Assembly: GCF_022230925.1 (NCBI RefSeq)
Contig: NZ_JAKKFH010000019.1
Location: forward strand, 124,001 to 188,000
Length of the DNA: 64,000 bases
Direction of reading: 5' to 3'
Source of the DNA: Micromonospora alfalfae
Lineage (GTDB): Bacteria; Actinomycetota; Actinomycetes; Mycobacteriales; Micromonosporaceae
In this document: piece by piece, positions 26,053 to 34,469 of the stretch
Position numbering within the stretch: the stretch's first letter is position 1
Layout of the letters: every line of letters starts with the position of its first letter
Translations under genes and position numbers: made by a program
Notes under the pieces: generated by a model
Told to the model about the DNA's origin: nothing
Databases searched by the model: none
What the model saw: the letters and a program-made list of their open reading frames with translations, nothing else

Positions 26053-27050
26053 GACAACACCTCACTGGGATCTGCGGTACGAACGTCGGGACCGGTGCCG
26101 TCCGGCCGGACCAGGTGACACGCGGCCATGCCGTCGCCGATGGCGGTCTGCGCCGGCACCTCCGTCGCGCACCTGTCGAAGGCGAGCGGGCACCGGGTCC
26201 GGAACCGGCAGCCGGACGGCGGGTCGAGCGCGGACGGCAGGTCGTCGCCGAGCAGCACCGGCTGACGGTGGCGCTGACGCACCGGGTCGGCCACCGGCGC
26301 GGCGGAGAGCAGCGCCTGCGTGTACGGGTGTGCGGGGCGGGCGAAGATCCGCTCGCGGCTGCCGGTCTCGACCAGTTGACCGAGGTACATGACAGCGATG
26401 TCGTCGGCCAGGTACTCGACAGCGGACAGGTCGTGGGTGATGAAGAGGCAGGCGAACCCGATGTCGCGTTGCAGGTCGGCGAGGAGGTTGAGCACCGACG
26501 CCTGCACTGACACGTCGAGCGCGCTGGTGGGTTCGTCGGCGATGAGCAACATGGGCTCGGAGATCAGGGCCCGCGCGATGCTGACGCGTTGGCGTTGCCC
26601 GCCGGACAGCTCGTGGGGGTAGCGGCGGGCCACCTCGGCGCGCAGGCCCACCCGTTCGAGTTGGGGGGCGACGCGGGCGTCCCGCTCGCGCCGGGAGATC
26701 CTCTTGCCGGCCAGCCGCAGCGGCTCGGCCACGATCTCGCCCACCAGCATGCGCGGGTCCAGTGACGCGGCCGGGTCCTGGAAGACGATCGACACCGCGC
26801 CGCGATGGGGACGCAGCCGCCGTCGGGACAGGTGGGTGACGTCGGTGCCCGCGATCCGGACGGTTCCCGCTGTCGGCTCGACGAGCCGCACCACGCATCG
26901 GCCCACTGTCGACTTCCCGGAACCGCTCTCGCCCACCAGGGCCGTGACCCGGCCTCGCGGGATGGTCAGTGACACCCCGTCCACGGCACGCACCGGGCCG
27001 AAGTGCATCACCAGGTCCGCGATCTCCAGGGCGTTCGGCTGCGGTGTCAT
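26049..27050 (-). CDS. Peptide ABC transporter ATP-binding protein (OppF/DppF type)
   Basis: The 333-aa protein is the second ATPase of the importer. Walker A is GESGSGKST, signature LSGGQRQRVSIARAL, Walker B LLIADEPTSALD. The C-terminal oligopeptide/dipeptide transporter domain with Cys residues (GCRFRTRCPLAFDRC) is typical of OppD/F and is reported to hold a cluster-like motif in this family. The start at the ATG 27050 overlaps the stop of the OppD-like gene by ATGA; the longer frame upstream is an artefact. Confidence 0.93.
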   Translation of the reverse strand: MTPQPNALEIADLVMHFGPVRAVDGVSLTIPRGRVTALVGESGSGKSTVGRCVVRLVEPTAGTVRIAGTDVTHLSRRRLRPHRGAVSIVFQDPAASLDPRMLVGEIVAEPLRLAGKRISRRERDARVAPQLERVGLRAEVARRYPHELSGGQRQRVSIARALISEPMLLIADEPTSALDVSVQASVLNLLADLQRDIGFACLFITHDLSAVEYLADDIAVMYLGQLVETGSRERIFARPAHPYTQALLSAAPVADPVRQRHRQPVLLGDDLPSALDPPSGCRFRTRCPLAFDRCATEVPAQTAIGDGMAACHLVRPDGTGPDVRTADPSEVLS

Positions 27051-28063
27051 CGGTTCGCCTCCTGAGCTGCCGTCGGTGCCGTCGCGCAGGGGTGCCAACA
27101 GGCAGCGACATGGTCGGTGCCACCGACGTCCTCCAACGGCGGGGCGGCGGCCCGGCACTGCTCGTCGGCGGCCGGGCAGCGATCCGCGAAGGTGCAGGCG
27201 TCGGGTTGGCTGGCCAGAACGGGCACCAGCCCGGGGATCTCGGTCAACCGGTCGGTGCCGGCGTGCCGGCCCGGCTGCGGTGACGCCGACAGGAGCCCGG
27301 CCGTGTACCGGTGCCGGGGCTGGGCGAACAGGTCGTCCGCCGGCGCCCGTTCCACCACCCGGCCCGCGTACATGACGACGACGCGGTCCGCGATGTCGGC
27401 GATCACGCCGAGGTCGTGGGTGATGATGAGGACGCTCGTGCCGAGCCGGTCGCGCAGGTCCCGCAGCACCTGGAGGATGCCGGCCTGGACGGTGACGTCC
27501 AGCGCGGTGGTCGGCTCGTCGGCCACCAGCACCTTCGGGCCGCAGGCCACCGCCATCGCGATCATCACGCGCTGGCGCATGCCACCGGAGAGTTGGTGCG
27601 GATAGCTGTCGACCCGCTGGGCTGCGGACGGGATCCCGACGAGCGTCAACAGTTCGACGGCGCGGGCCCGCGCCGCCCGTCGGGACATTCGTTCGTGGAC
27701 CTGGAGCACCTCCCCGATCTGCCGCCCGACGCTGAGCACCGGGTTCAACGACGTCATCGGCTCCTGGAAGATGTAGGCGATCTCCCGGCCACGGACCCGG
27801 CGCAGTGCCGACTCGCGGGCCCCGACCAGTTGGGTGCCGTCCAGGCGGACCGACCCGGTGACCCGGGCGCTGCCCGGGAGCAGCCCGGCGAGGCTCATCG
27901 CTGTGACGCTCTTTCCGCACCCCGACTCGCCCACCATCCCGACGATCTCCCCGGCTGCGAGGTCAAGGCTGACCCCGTCGACCGCCGAGACGGTGCCGGT
28001 CTCGGTCGGGAACGACACCGACAGGTCGCGGATCTCCAACACGGGCGCGGAGGCGGTGGTCAT
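27047..28063 (-). CDS. Peptide ABC transporter ATP-binding protein (OppD/DppD type)
   Basis: The 338-aa ATPase has Walker A GESGCGKSV, signature LSGGMRQRVMIAMAV, Walker B KVLVADEPTTALDV and the C-terminal Cys motif FADRCPAADEQC. It pairs with the OppF-type ATPase and two permeases to drive import. It overlaps both neighbours by four bases, so the whole operon is translated in a coupled way. Confidence 0.93.
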   Translation of the reverse strand: MTTASAPVLEIRDLSVSFPTETGTVSAVDGVSLDLAAGEIVGMVGESGCGKSVTAMSLAGLLPGSARVTGSVRLDGTQLVGARESALRRVRGREIAYIFQEPMTSLNPVLSVGRQIGEVLQVHERMSRRAARARAVELLTLVGIPSAAQRVDSYPHQLSGGMRQRVMIAMAVACGPKVLVADEPTTALDVTVQAGILQVLRDLRDRLGTSVLIITHDLGVIADIADRVVVMYAGRVVERAPADDLFAQPRHRYTAGLLSASPQPGRHAGTDRLTEIPGLVPVLASQPDACTFADRCPAADEQCRAAAPPLEDVGGTDHVAACWHPCATAPTAAQEANR

Positions 28064-28947
28064 CGCCGGTCTCCCTTCGGGTCGAGGGCGTCGCGCAGGG
28101 CGTCACCGAAGACGTTGAACGCCAGCGCCAGACCCATGATCACCACGCCGGGGAAGACGGCGGCCCACGGTGCGCGGGCGGCGAACTGCTGGGCGGTGGC
28201 CAGCATGGTGCCCAGACTGGGCGCCGGGGGTTGGATGCCGAGGCCGAGGAAGGACAGCACCGCCTCGCCGAGGATCGCGGCCGGGATGGCGACAGTGGCC
28301 TGCACCAGGATCACCGAGGTCGCGTTGGGCAGGATGTGCCGGGCCAGCACCCACAGGTCGCTCGCGCCGTCCACGACGGCCGCCGCTACGAAGTCCAGCG
28401 ACTTGAGGCGCAGCGTGTCCGAGCGGACGACCCGGATCACCCCGGGGATCTGGGCGATGCCGATGGCCACCGCGGCGTTGCCGAGGCTGGCGCCCCGGAT
28501 GGCCGCCAACCCCACCGCCATGATCAGAAACGGGAACGCCAGCAGCAGGTCGGTGAAGCGTGAGATCACCGCGTCCCAGGCCCGGAAGTAGCCGGCGGCC
28601 AGCCCGAGCGGCACCCCGATGACCAGTGACGTGGCCACCGCCAGGAGTCCGACCTGCAACGACGCCCGCGCGCCGAGCATGATGCGGGAGAGGACGTCCC
28701 GACCGAGGTCGTCGGTGCCCAGCAGGTGCCCGGCGGTGCCCGGAGGCGCGAACGTACGGGCGAAGTCGGTCTGGTCGACCGAATAGGGCGCGAGCCAGGG
28801 CGAGAGCAGCGCGATGACGCCCGCCAGCGCGAGCACGACGAAGCTCACCACGGCGAGCGGGTTGCGCCGCAGCCGCCGCAGCACCCGGGTACGCCGGGTG
28901 ATGCTGGCGGTGCCGGTCTCCGCCATCGGTACGGTGAGGACGGTCAT
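28060..28947 (-). CDS. Peptide ABC transporter permease (OppC/DppC type)
   Basis: The 295-aa inner-membrane permease has an OppC N-terminal domain (NPLAVVSFVVLALAGVIALLSPWLAPY) with the characteristic GTDDLGRDVLSRIMLGAR segment, and the BPD_transp_1 fold with the EAA-like loop EAVLSFLGLGIQPP. The ATG at 28947 is chosen over a long upstream frame because it overlaps the OppB-type stop by four bases. Confidence 0.92.
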   Translation of the reverse strand: MTVLTVPMAETGTASITRRTRVLRRLRRNPLAVVSFVVLALAGVIALLSPWLAPYSVDQTDFARTFAPPGTAGHLLGTDDLGRDVLSRIMLGARASLQVGLLAVATSLVIGVPLGLAAGYFRAWDAVISRFTDLLLAFPFLIMAVGLAAIRGASLGNAAVAIGIAQIPGVIRVVRSDTLRLKSLDFVAAAVVDGASDLWVLARHILPNATSVILVQATVAIPAAILGEAVLSFLGLGIQPPAPSLGTMLATAQQFAARAPWAAVFPGVVIMGLALAFNVFGDALRDALDPKGDRR

Positions 28948-29900
28948 GCCGGATCTCCCGTCACCCGGATGCGTGGATCGATGACCGAGTAGAGCAGGTC
29001 CACGAAGAAGTTGATCACGATGTAGGCAGCCGCGGTGAGCAGGACGACGGCCTGGATCACCGGGTAGTCCCGTTGGAACACCGCGTCGATCGTCATCTTG
29101 CCGAAGCCCGGCAGCCCGAAGATCTGTTCGGTGACGACAGCGCCCGAGATCAGCCCGCCGAGTTGGAGACCCACGACGGTCACCACCACGATGAGGCTGT
29201 TGCGCAGGGCGTGCCGGGTGATGACGGCGCGCGGTCGCAGGCCTTTCGCCTTCGCCGTCCGCACGTAGTCGGAGGAGAGCGAGTCGAGCATCGCCGACCG
29301 GGTCTGTCGCATGATGATGGCGGCCAGGCCGGTGCCGAGGATCACCGCCGGCAGGACGATGTGGTGCAGGTTGTCCACGGGGTCCTCCAGGATCGGCACG
29401 AAGCCGGAGGCGGGGAAGAGCCCGGTCGCCACTGACAGGTAGAGGATCGCCAGCAGCCCCAGCCAGAAGTGCGGCACCGACAGGCCGATCAGGGCCAGGC
29501 CGTTGGCGAGCCACTCCGCCGGGCGTCCACGACGGACCGCCGCGAGCACCCCGGCGCCGACGCCCAGCGCCGCCGCGATGAGGATCGCCAGGACGGACAG
29601 CTCGACTGTCACCGGCAGGGCGGTCGTGAGCATCGACGAGACCGGGGTGCCGGTGCGGATGGACACCCCGAAGTCACCCTGTGCCATGCGCTCCACGTAC
29701 TGGGCGAACTGCACCGGCAGCGGCTGGTCCAGCCCGTAGTGCCGCCGGATGGCCTCCAGGGCCTCCGGCGACCGGTCCTCGCCGGCCAGGGCGAGGGCCG
29801 GGTCGCCGGGCAGCGCCCGTACGCCGACGAAGACCACTATCGTCGACATCAGCAGGGTCAGCGCCGACTGCCAGGCGCGGGTGAGCAGATAGCGGGCCAC
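28944..29900 (-). CDS. Peptide ABC transporter permease (OppB/DppB type)
   Basis: The 318-aa permease shows the OppB/DppB N-terminal pattern (LLTRAWQSALTLLMSTIVVF, then DPALALAGEDRSPEALEAIRRHYGLDQPLPVQF) and the membrane domain with DYVRTAKAKGLRPRAVITRHALRN, the EAA loop that contacts the ATPases. It starts six bases after the stop of the binding-protein gene. Confidence 0.92.
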   Translation of the reverse strand: MARYLLTRAWQSALTLLMSTIVVFVGVRALPGDPALALAGEDRSPEALEAIRRHYGLDQPLPVQFAQYVERMAQGDFGVSIRTGTPVSSMLTTALPVTVELSVLAILIAAALGVGAGVLAAVRRGRPAEWLANGLALIGLSVPHFWLGLLAILYLSVATGLFPASGFVPILEDPVDNLHHIVLPAVILGTGLAAIIMRQTRSAMLDSLSSDYVRTAKAKGLRPRAVITRHALRNSLIVVVTVVGLQLGGLISGAVVTEQIFGLPGFGKMTIDAVFQRDYPVIQAVVLLTAAAYIVINFFVDLLYSVIDPRIRVTGDPA

Positions 29901-29906
29901 TACTGC

Positions 29907-31583
29907 CTACTTGCCGAAGCCGGCGAAGGCCGCCCGGATCACGCCGTCCGGGTAGACCTGCAGGCCCTGGATCTGCTTGCTGACGGCGGTCAGGTTGCGC
30001 TGCCGGTAGAGGTAGATCAGGGCGTCGTCCTGCTGAAGCAGCGTGACCGCCTGCCCGTACAGCTTCTTGCGCTCCTCGACGTCGCCGGCCTGCCGGGCCT
30101 GGGTCAGCAGAGTGTCGAGCTGCGGGTTGCTGTAGCCGGCGACGTTCTGGCTGGCGCCGGTGCCGACGAAGTTGGTGATGTTGGCGTCCGGGTCGATCCG
30201 CCCGCTCCAGCCGAGCTGCAGCAGCTCGAAGTTGCCACGGTCCTGCTCGTCGAGGAGCGACGAGTACTCCACCGGGTTGATCTTCAGGTCGAACCCGCCG
30301 TCCTTGACCATGGACTGCAACGCCTGGGCGAGGCGCAGCGTGTCGGGCGTGTTCGAGGCGAGCATCGAGACCGGGTACGGCGTCTGCACGCCGGCCTCGG
30401 TGAGGAGTTGCTTGGCCTTGGCGGGGTCGTGCGCCGGGCAGGTCTGCGCCTCGGGCGACGAGAACGGGCTGGCGGGTGAGATGGGCGAGCAGGCGGCGGT
30501 GTGCACTCCGTTGAAGACCGCGTCGACAAGGGCCTTGCGGTCGATCGCGTGCTCGAAGGCCTGCCGCACCTTGGCGTTCTGGGCGAGGGGGCGGTTGATC
30601 GGCTTGGGGGCGGTGCCGACACCGTCGACGTTGCCGACGTTGATGGTCAGGCCCTGGTAGCCGAGGGACTGTGACTGGAGGACGGTAAGCGCCGCGTCCT
30701 GCCGGAGCGAGGCGACGTCCTGGGTGGAGACGGAGTCGGCGACCTGGGCGTCGCCGGAGCGCAGGTTGGCGGCGCGGATGCTGGCGTCGGTGAGGATCCG
30801 CCACGAGATGGCGTCCAGGTGCACCTTGCTCGCGTCGTAGTAGTTGGGGTCCCGCACCACCTCGATGGAGTTCTGCGGCACCCGCTTGGCGAACTTGAAC
30901 GGGCCGACGCAGACCGGCGCCGAGGCGAAGTCGTCGCCGAGGCTCTGCAACGCCTTGGCGCTCATGATCATGCCGGCCCGGTCGGCGAGAGCCCCGAGCA
31001 GCGGCGCGAACGGCTGCTTCAGCCGCAGGACGACGGTCTGCGCGTCCGGGGTGTCGACGCCGTCGATGGGACCGAGTTCGCTCTTACGCGCCGACCGCTC
31101 GTTGGTGAGGTGGCGTTGCAGGGTCGCCTTCACCGCCGCCGAGTCGAACGCCGTGCCGTCGGCGAAACGCACACCGGGCCGCAGCGGAATGGTCACCGTC
31201 CGGCCGTCGCCGCTCGTGGTGGGCAGGGCCGTCGCGAGCTGCGGTACGACCTGCGCCTGCTCGTTGACGTCGTAGAGCTTCTGGCACATGGCTTGGAAGA
31301 CGTAGCGGGAGTAGAGGCTTCTCGACAGCGTCGGGTCCAGCGCGTCGGGCTCGGCGGAGAGGGCGATGACCAGCTTGCCGCCCTGCTTCACGGCGGCGGG
31401 GTCGGCGGGCGTACCGAAGGAATCCTGGCCCGCCGCCTGGTCGCCGCCGGACGGGTCGCCGCCGTCGTTCTTGGACACCGGTGAGCAGGCGACGACCGTG
31501 CAGACGACGGCGGCCGCCGCCACGGCGGCCCGGAGCACCCGGCGGCGGGGCAGGTTCGTGTCGCGGACGGAGAGGTTCGTCAT
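29907..31583 (-). CDS. Extracellular solute-binding lipoprotein, family 5 (peptide/glutathione type)
   Basis: The 558-aa protein captures the substrate outside the membrane. Its N-terminus carries an arginine-rich signal (LPRRRVLRAA) and a lipobox ending VVAC near residue 33, so it is a lipoprotein that may use the Tat route. The SBP_bac_5 domain begins at GGKLVIALSAEPDALDPTLS and includes VRFADGTAFDSAAVKATLQRH and KVRQAFEHAIDRKALVDAVF. It is the first gene of the six-gene operon. The ATG has GAGGAG upstream. The operon's terminal gamma-glutamyltransferase suggests a glutathione-like or gamma-glutamyl peptide ligand; the sequence alone does not prove it. Confidence 0.92.
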   Translation of the reverse strand: MTNLSVRDTNLPRRRVLRAAVAAAAVVCTVVACSPVSKNDGGDPSGGDQAAGQDSFGTPADPAAVKQGGKLVIALSAEPDALDPTLSRSLYSRYVFQAMCQKLYDVNEQAQVVPQLATALPTTSGDGRTVTIPLRPGVRFADGTAFDSAAVKATLQRHLTNERSARKSELGPIDGVDTPDAQTVVLRLKQPFAPLLGALADRAGMIMSAKALQSLGDDFASAPVCVGPFKFAKRVPQNSIEVVRDPNYYDASKVHLDAISWRILTDASIRAANLRSGDAQVADSVSTQDVASLRQDAALTVLQSQSLGYQGLTINVGNVDGVGTAPKPINRPLAQNAKVRQAFEHAIDRKALVDAVFNGVHTAACSPISPASPFSSPEAQTCPAHDPAKAKQLLTEAGVQTPYPVSMLASNTPDTLRLAQALQSMVKDGGFDLKINPVEYSSLLDEQDRGNFELLQLGWSGRIDPDANITNFVGTGASQNVAGYSNPQLDTLLTQARQAGDVEERKKLYGQAVTLLQQDDALIYLYRQRNLTAVSKQIQGLQVYPDGVIRAAFAGFGK

Positions 31584-31620
31584 GGAGAGCTCCTCGAGTG
31601 GGCGATTCGGGGAGCGTATG

Positions 31621-31630
31621 TTGTATACGA
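31621..31630. promoter_or_regulatory. Candidate GntR operator upstream of the peptide transporter operon
   Basis: TTGTATACGA on the plus strand reads TCGTATACAA on the coding strand. It lies 38 bases upstream of the ATG of the binding protein and its TATACA could be the -10 element, so binding would block transcription. The 9-mer TCGTATACA is shared with the GntR promoter. Confidence 0.55.
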
Positions 31631-31700
31631 TGACCGCCGCAAGACCTCAGTGAATGGCTCGCCAGGCACCCCGGGCACCCTGAACAGGCCCGGCCGGTGA

Positions 31701-32912
31701 TCAGTTCGCGGGCCGGGTCCGGCCGCCCCGAACCAGGCTGAGCAGGACGACCAGCGCGAGCACCGCCACCACCACGCTGAAGACCTCGCCGGCCGGGCGC
31801 AGCCCGATCGTCTGGATCAGCAGACCGACCCCGACCGCCGGCACACCGAGCATGGCGAACAGGATGGCGAAGAACGTCGACACCGTCTCGGCCCGGTGCC
31901 GCGGTTCGGTCTTCATCGTGATCGTCGCGATGCCGTCGCCGACCGCCACCCCGGACGCGACCCCGATGATCGCCGCGCTGATCAGCAGCGTCGCCAGCAA
32001 CGTCATCCACATGCTGAACGCCAGCAGGCCCGCCCCCACCACCAGACCGACGCAGGCGCTGGCCAGCGCGGCGCGCGAGGACAACACCCGGGTCAGCAGC
32101 TGACCGAACGCCGCGCCGGTGAACGCCACGAACACCACGAGCGCGGCCAGGGTGTGTGAGGTCTCGTGCAGGACCATGCCGAGGAAAAGCCCGCTCACCG
32201 ACGTGAGCACCCCGAGGGCGGCGAAGCCCGCGCCAGCGGTGATCGCCGAGCGGACGAAGGCGCCGCGGATGCTCGCCGGCACGTACAACCGCTGCACCCG
32301 CACCGTCACCGGCGAACGTTCCCGGACCGTCTCCGGCACCCCGCGCAGCGCAACGATCGCGATCAACGCCAGGATCAGCACGATCACCCAGGGCAGCCGC
32401 AGCGGTTCGGGTGCCACGTCCGACACGATCCCGGACAGCAGGGTGCCGGTGGCCAGGCCGCCCAGGTTCGCGAAGATCGACACGGTGGCGGCACGCTTCG
32501 GGTGCCGAGGGTCGATCAGCTCCGCCAACGCCGCCGTCGCCGTGCCGATGATCAGCGCGGCCGACAGCCCGGCGAGGATCCGACCCACGATGATCATCGC
32601 CAGGTCCACGGCGGCGAGGAACACGGCGTCGGCGGCGACCGAGAGCAGCAGCGCGATGAGGATGACCGGGCGTCGACCGATCTGATCGGAGAGCCGACCG
32701 AAGACCAGCAGCCCGACGACGACTCCCAGCGCGTACAGCGCGTAGACCACTGTCACTGTCAACGACGCGAAGCCGAATTCCTCCTCGTAGAGCGGGTAGA
32801 GCGGCGTCGGCACCGTGGTGCCCACGAGCGTGATCCAGAACGCGAACGCGACCCGCACCGCGCCGGACGTCGACCGAGGCGTCGCGCCCCCGGCGCGGCT
32901 CGCGTCGGACAT
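31701..32912 (-). CDS. MFS transporter
   Basis: The 403-aa protein has twelve hydrophobic segments and the major facilitator loop motif GRLSDQIGRRPVIL between helices 2 and 3. Other landmarks are GRILAGLSAALIIGTATAAL and a long central loop VPETVRERSPVTVRVQRLYVP. The ATG at 32912 has GGGGAG upstream. It lies between the peptide operon and the TetR gene, with 150 bp on its upstream side, and could be under that TetR or independent. A drug or metabolite exporter is likely; the substrate is unknown. Confidence 0.88.
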   Translation of the reverse strand: MSDASRAGGATPRSTSGAVRVAFAFWITLVGTTVPTPLYPLYEEEFGFASLTVTVVYALYALGVVVGLLVFGRLSDQIGRRPVILIALLLSVAADAVFLAAVDLAMIIVGRILAGLSAALIIGTATAALAELIDPRHPKRAATVSIFANLGGLATGTLLSGIVSDVAPEPLRLPWVIVLILALIAIVALRGVPETVRERSPVTVRVQRLYVPASIRGAFVRSAITAGAGFAALGVLTSVSGLFLGMVLHETSHTLAALVVFVAFTGAAFGQLLTRVLSSRAALASACVGLVVGAGLLAFSMWMTLLATLLISAAIIGVASGVAVGDGIATITMKTEPRHRAETVSTFFAILFAMLGVPAVGVGLLIQTIGLRPAGEVFSVVVAVLALVVLLSLVRGGRTRPAN

Positions 32913-33062
32913 GACCAGTCTCCCCGGGATCGGACCCCTGCCTGCGCGCCGCCGACTCCCGCACCCTCCGAGTCGCGGCTCCCTGCCCGCGTACAGCATG
33001 GGTCTCGACCTTGGCGGAGATGCGGTAACAGCCCGAAACGACCAGATCAGGTGGCCGCGCGC

Positions 33063-33644
33063 TCAGCCCAGGGCTCGGCCGGACAGGGCTGCACGCAGCG
33101 CCGGCCCGAAGACCCGCCGGACGTCGACCGGTGAGAGCCCACCGATCGAACGGATCGGGTTCAGGTAGCGCGTGAAGATCAGCCCACCGAGCACGCCGAC
33201 AGCGGCGGTGGCGCGTCGCGTGGCGTCGGGCCCGCCGAGAAATTCAGCGATGCGGAGGCGTAGCTCACCGTCCAGGTAGTCCCGCAGGGCGCGCATCGTG
33301 TCGTCATCCTGCACCGCCATCCGGCTCTGCACCGGCCCGGTGGCGTCCCACAGGCCGGTGACGGAGTCGAGCAGGCGGTCGGCCAGCTGGTCCCGGTCGC
33401 CCCGCAGAGCCTGGTCGAGCGCGGTGGGATCGACGCACAGCAGGTTCAGCGACTGACTGAAGAGGCCCTGCTTGGAGCCGAAGTGGTAACTGATCAACGC
33501 CGAGTCGACGCCAGCGGCGGCGGCGATGGCCCGAACCGTCGTGCCCGGATAACCGTGCTTCAGGAACAGCTCGCGGGCGGCCTCGGCGATGCGGGCCTTG
33601 GTGTCGGGGTTGCCGCGGGGCCGACCCCGCGTTTTATTCAACAC
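33063..33644 (-). CDS. TetR family transcriptional regulator
   Basis: The protein of 193 aa has the TetR HTH near its N-terminus (TKARIAEAARELFLKHGYPGT and VRAIAAAAGVDSALISYHFGSKQGLF) and a TetR_C-type helical domain. The GTG at 33644 lies inside a perfect palindrome; a longer frame from 33743 would cross the promoter and is rejected. CATTAT six bases upstream can serve as the -10 element of a leaderless transcript. It is divergent from the NAD(P)-binding reductase gene and probably represses both. Confidence 0.88.
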   Translation of the reverse strand: MLNKTRGRPRGNPDTKARIAEAARELFLKHGYPGTTVRAIAAAAGVDSALISYHFGSKQGLFSQSLNLLCVDPTALDQALRGDRDQLADRLLDSVTGLWDATGPVQSRMAVQDDDTMRALRDYLDGELRLRIAEFLGGPDATRRATAAVGVLGGLIFTRYLNPIRSIGGLSPVDVRRVFGPALRAALSGRALG

Positions 33645-33654
33645 GGTTGAATAA
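33634..33654. promoter_or_regulatory. Perfect palindromic TetR operator
   Basis: Arms TTATTCAAC (33634-33642) and GTTGAATAA (33646-33654) are exact inverted repeats around ACG. The site covers the start codon and the likely -10 region of the regulator and lies 54 bp upstream of the reductase start. Confidence 0.7.
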
Positions 33655-33708
33655 TGCTCTCCCCCGCTGGCACGGTCAACGCCGTCAACCACAGCGAGGA
33701 GCGAACAC

Positions 33709-34404
33709 ATGCGCACTGTCGTCTTCGGCGCCAACGGCCCCACCGGCCGTCAGATCACCGGGCAGGCCCTGGCCGCCGGCCACGAGGTCGTCGCGGTCAC
33801 CCGCCGCCCGCACGCCGTACAACCCCGCCCCGGCCTCACAGTGGTCAGCGCGGACGTCGCGGACCCCGACGCCGTCGACCGGGCCGTGGCCGGCGGCGAC
33901 GCCGTCCTGTCCAGCCTGGGCGTCCCCCTCACTCCGAGGCCGATCACCGTCTACTCCCGGGGCAACGCGAACATCATGGCCGCCATGCACCGCCACGGGA
34001 TCAAGCGCCTGATCACCGTCAGCTCCAGCGTGCTGGACCCCACCTGGCGCCCGACCGGCGAGTTCTTCTTCAACAACGTGCTGGACCCGCTGTTCAACCG
34101 CAGGGCAGGCCGCACCGCGCACGAGGACATGCGGCGGATGGAGTCCCTCGTTCGTGACAGCGACCTGGACTGGACCATCACCCGGCCGTCCGGGTTGTTC
34201 GACCACCCGACCGTCACCCGCTACGAGGTGGCGCAGGACGTCGCGGACGGCCTGTTCACGGCGCGCGCGGACCTGGCGGCGAGCATGGTGGCGCAGCTGA
34301 CCGATGACCGGTACGTCCGGCGGGCGATGGCGGTGATCACCACCGAGGTGAGGCCGAGCATCGCCGGTCTGATCTGGCGCGAAGCCGTCATGAAGAAGAA
34401 GTGA
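33709..34404 (+). CDS. NAD(P)-binding SDR-like (NmrA/YwnB type) reductase
   Basis: The 231-aa protein has a Rossmann fold with the N-terminal dinucleotide motif VVFGANGPTGRQIT and follows the atypical short-chain dehydrogenase pattern (LITVSSSVLDPTW, DWTITRPSGLFD). Such proteins reduce flavins or quinones or act as redox sensors. It is divergent from the TetR gene and ends at a strong hairpin. The start ATG has GAGGAG upstream. Confidence 0.88.
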   Translation: MRTVVFGANGPTGRQITGQALAAGHEVVAVTRRPHAVQPRPGLTVVSADVADPDAVDRAVAGGDAVLSSLGVPLTPRPITVYSRGNANIMAAMHRHGIKRLITVSSSVLDPTWRPTGEFFFNNVLDPLFNRRAGRTAHEDMRRMESLVRDSDLDWTITRPSGLFDHPTVTRYEVAQDVADGLFTARADLAASMVAQLTDDRYVRRAMAVITTEVRPSIAGLIWREAVMKKK

Positions 34405-34423
34405 CCCTCCCCGCCGGTGGGGA

Positions 34424-34464
34424 CGCGGTGGGAAGCGGCCCGCGCCGCGCCGCTTCCCACCGCG
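34424..34464. terminator. Bidirectional terminator hairpin
   Basis: A perfect 16-bp stem, CGCGGTGGGAAGCGGC (34424-34439) with GCCGCTTCCCACCGCG (34449-34464) and a nine-base loop, separates the convergent reductase and glycosidase genes. Confidence 0.78.
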
Positions 34465-34469
34465 TACCC

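Noticed and set aside
28948..29514. Extension of the OppC-type permease into the OppB-type gene
   Set aside because: The extra residues are a shifted reading of oppB; the ATG at 28947 overlaps the oppB stop in the usual ATGA form.
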